This document shows positions 6,128-6,571 of a stretch of 6,571 bases of DNA, in pieces. This DNA comes from JBOGUF01 sp050696075 (GTDB lineage Bacteria; Chloroflexota; Chloroflexia; Thermomicrobiales; UBA6265). Every line of letters starts with the position of its first letter. The first letter of the stretch is position 1. The notes below the pieces were generated by a model. It was not told where the DNA came from. It saw only the letters and a list, made by a program, of their open reading frames with translations, and did not search any database. The position numbers and the translations under genes are program-made. The stretch spans positions 1-6,571 of the forward strand of contig JBOGUF010000053.1 in assembly GCA_050696075.1 (NCBI GenBank), given 5' to 3'.

Positions 6128-6129
6128 TG

Positions 6130-6171
6130 AGCTGTCAGCAATCAGCTTTCAGCTGTCAGCAATCAGCCGTC
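6130..6171 (+). repeat. Six tandem heptamers (AGCNNTC) after potC
   Basis: Six units in exact register are AGCTGTC (6130-6136), AGCAATC (6137-6143), AGCTTTC (6144-6150), AGCTGTC (6151-6157), AGCAATC (6158-6164) and AGCCGTC (6165-6171). The AGC and TC positions are fixed and the two middle bases vary. There is also a higher-order period: 17 bases (6130-6146) recur exactly 21 bp later (6151-6167). The array begins 2 bases after the potC stop. Confidence 0.9.
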
Positions 6172-6320
6172 GTCACTGTTGAGGCGTAGCGGCTGCCGGC
6201 GGCGCGGGACGAGCAGCAAGGCGAGGACAACGCGGGCGAATGCTCCGGAGACTTTATCTTGCGGGGGTCGCCGCTGGCCAGCACGACTATCAAACTGGCC
6301 AACGACCTCGCGCGAACGGT

Positions 6321-6340
6321 CGGTCATCGTCGGTCATCGC
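6321..6340. repeat. 10-bp tandem duplication
   Basis: CGGTCATCGT is followed directly by CGGTCATCGC, nine of ten bases identical. On the minus strand each copy contains an ATG followed by ACCGAC, so the duplication doubles a potential start codon downstream of an AAAAGGAG motif (6350-6343). Confidence 0.6.
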
Positions 6341-6524
6341 CGCTCCTTTTCCGTCCCTGCTCAGCCATGATACATCGCGGGCTGTCGTGGTCCCAGATGG
6401 TCGGCTATCGAGGGTTGGCGTCAATTTTTTGGCAACCGGTTCGTCGTCGGGGCGAGATCCGCGACCGCGCCCATCCGTCGTAGGGGAGGGACCCGCGCCC
6501 GCCCCATTGAACGCGGCTCGATAC

Positions 6525-6538
6525 GCCGGTGTACCGGC
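6525..6538. other. Palindromic hairpin GCCGGTGTACCGGC
   Basis: GCCGG (6525-6529) and CCGGC (6534-6538) pair around TGTA; the 14 bases are fully palindromic apart from the central GT. It could be a small stem-loop or a dimeric protein-binding site, but it has no T-run and no clear neighbouring gene. Confidence 0.3.
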
Positions 6539-6571
6539 CGGGTTGCGCTCATGGACGCGACTGTCATGGTG

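Larger units (their letters stand above)
6172..6571. other. About 400 bases with no convincing gene downstream of the operon
   Basis: No frame on either strand shows a recognisable protein. Open frames with TTG starts on the + strand (from 6179 and 6259) encode arginine- and serine-rich low-complexity peptides and lack ribosome-binding sites. A minus-strand frame (6327-6163, 54 codons) is the only one with a nearby Shine-Dalgarno and is discussed under findings. Visible structures are an inverted repeat TGGCCAG/CTGGCCA (6275-6281 and 6295-6301, 13-nt loop), a 10-bp tandem duplication (6321-6340), a T-run (6425-6430) and a palindromic hairpin (6525-6538). No Rho-independent terminator is clear. 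The ATG at 6551 has too little sequence after it to judge. Confidence 0.55.

Noticed and set aside
6130..6171. CRISPR array
   Set aside because: Units are 7 bp in direct tandem with no spacers, and no cas gene is present.
6414..6437. Terminator at the T-run 6425-6430
   Set aside because: The only nearby inverted repeat (GGTTG...CAACC) puts the T-run in the loop instead of after the stem.
6431..6480. tRNA-like GGTTCG segment
   Set aside because: No cloverleaf could be assembled around it; the acceptor and anticodon arms are missing.
6551..6571. Start of another gene at the right edge (ATG at 6551)
   Set aside because: Only seven codons are visible and there is no Shine-Dalgarno upstream.

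Overview
The window is a high-GC (about two thirds G+C by eye) stretch of bacterial chromosome with six genes, all on the + strand. Four features suggest a Chloroflexota bacterium of the Thermomicrobia/Sphaerobacter type: the GC-rich codon use, a Tat-exported solute-binding protein, GTG as well as ATG starts, and families of heptamer repeats between genes. This placement is an inference and no marker gene is present to prove it.

Layout: positions 1-155 are a non-coding leader with a weak promoter candidate and a small hairpin. Then come a class II pyruvate-dependent aldolase of the HpcH/HpaI family (156-989), a D-2-hydroxyacid dehydrogenase (GTG start, 1076-2029), and a complete ABC importer of the polyamine/opine/phosphonate type. 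The importer comprises a Tat-exported solute-binding protein (2152-3285), an ATPase (3323-4381) and two permeases (4384-5277 and 5270-6127). Positions 6128-6571 hold a heptamer repeat array and then about 400 bases with no convincing gene.

The importer genes are tightly packed: 37 nt, then 2 nt, then an 8-nt overlap. They form one transcription unit, possibly started by an extended -10 promoter at 2084-2111. The aldolase and dehydrogenase upstream may be read into it or form their own unit. Together the genes look like an uptake-plus-catabolism locus: the importer brings in a small charged solute, the aldolase would cleave a 2-keto-3-deoxy-type acid to pyruvate plus an aldehyde, and the dehydrogenase would interconvert a 2-oxoacid and a 2-hydroxyacid. 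The substrate is unknown. By hand comparison, most polyamine-contacting residues of E. coli PotD are replaced, so a spermidine or putrescine label is not safe.

The most unusual thing is not a protein. Every junction between genes carries a short tandem repeat. Three unrelated 7-bp families (TAACGCC, TCAGGAG-like and AGCNNTC) fill the spacers and begin at or within a few bases of the upstream stop codon. One forms a perfect 19-bp hairpin. In one the first unit starts with the stop codon itself and the last diverged unit supplies the next gene's Shine-Dalgarno. Where there is no spacer (potA-potB and potB-potC), an 8-bp repeat (GGCGGCAA) lies inside the first codons of each permease and is translated into a similar basic N-terminal tail in both.
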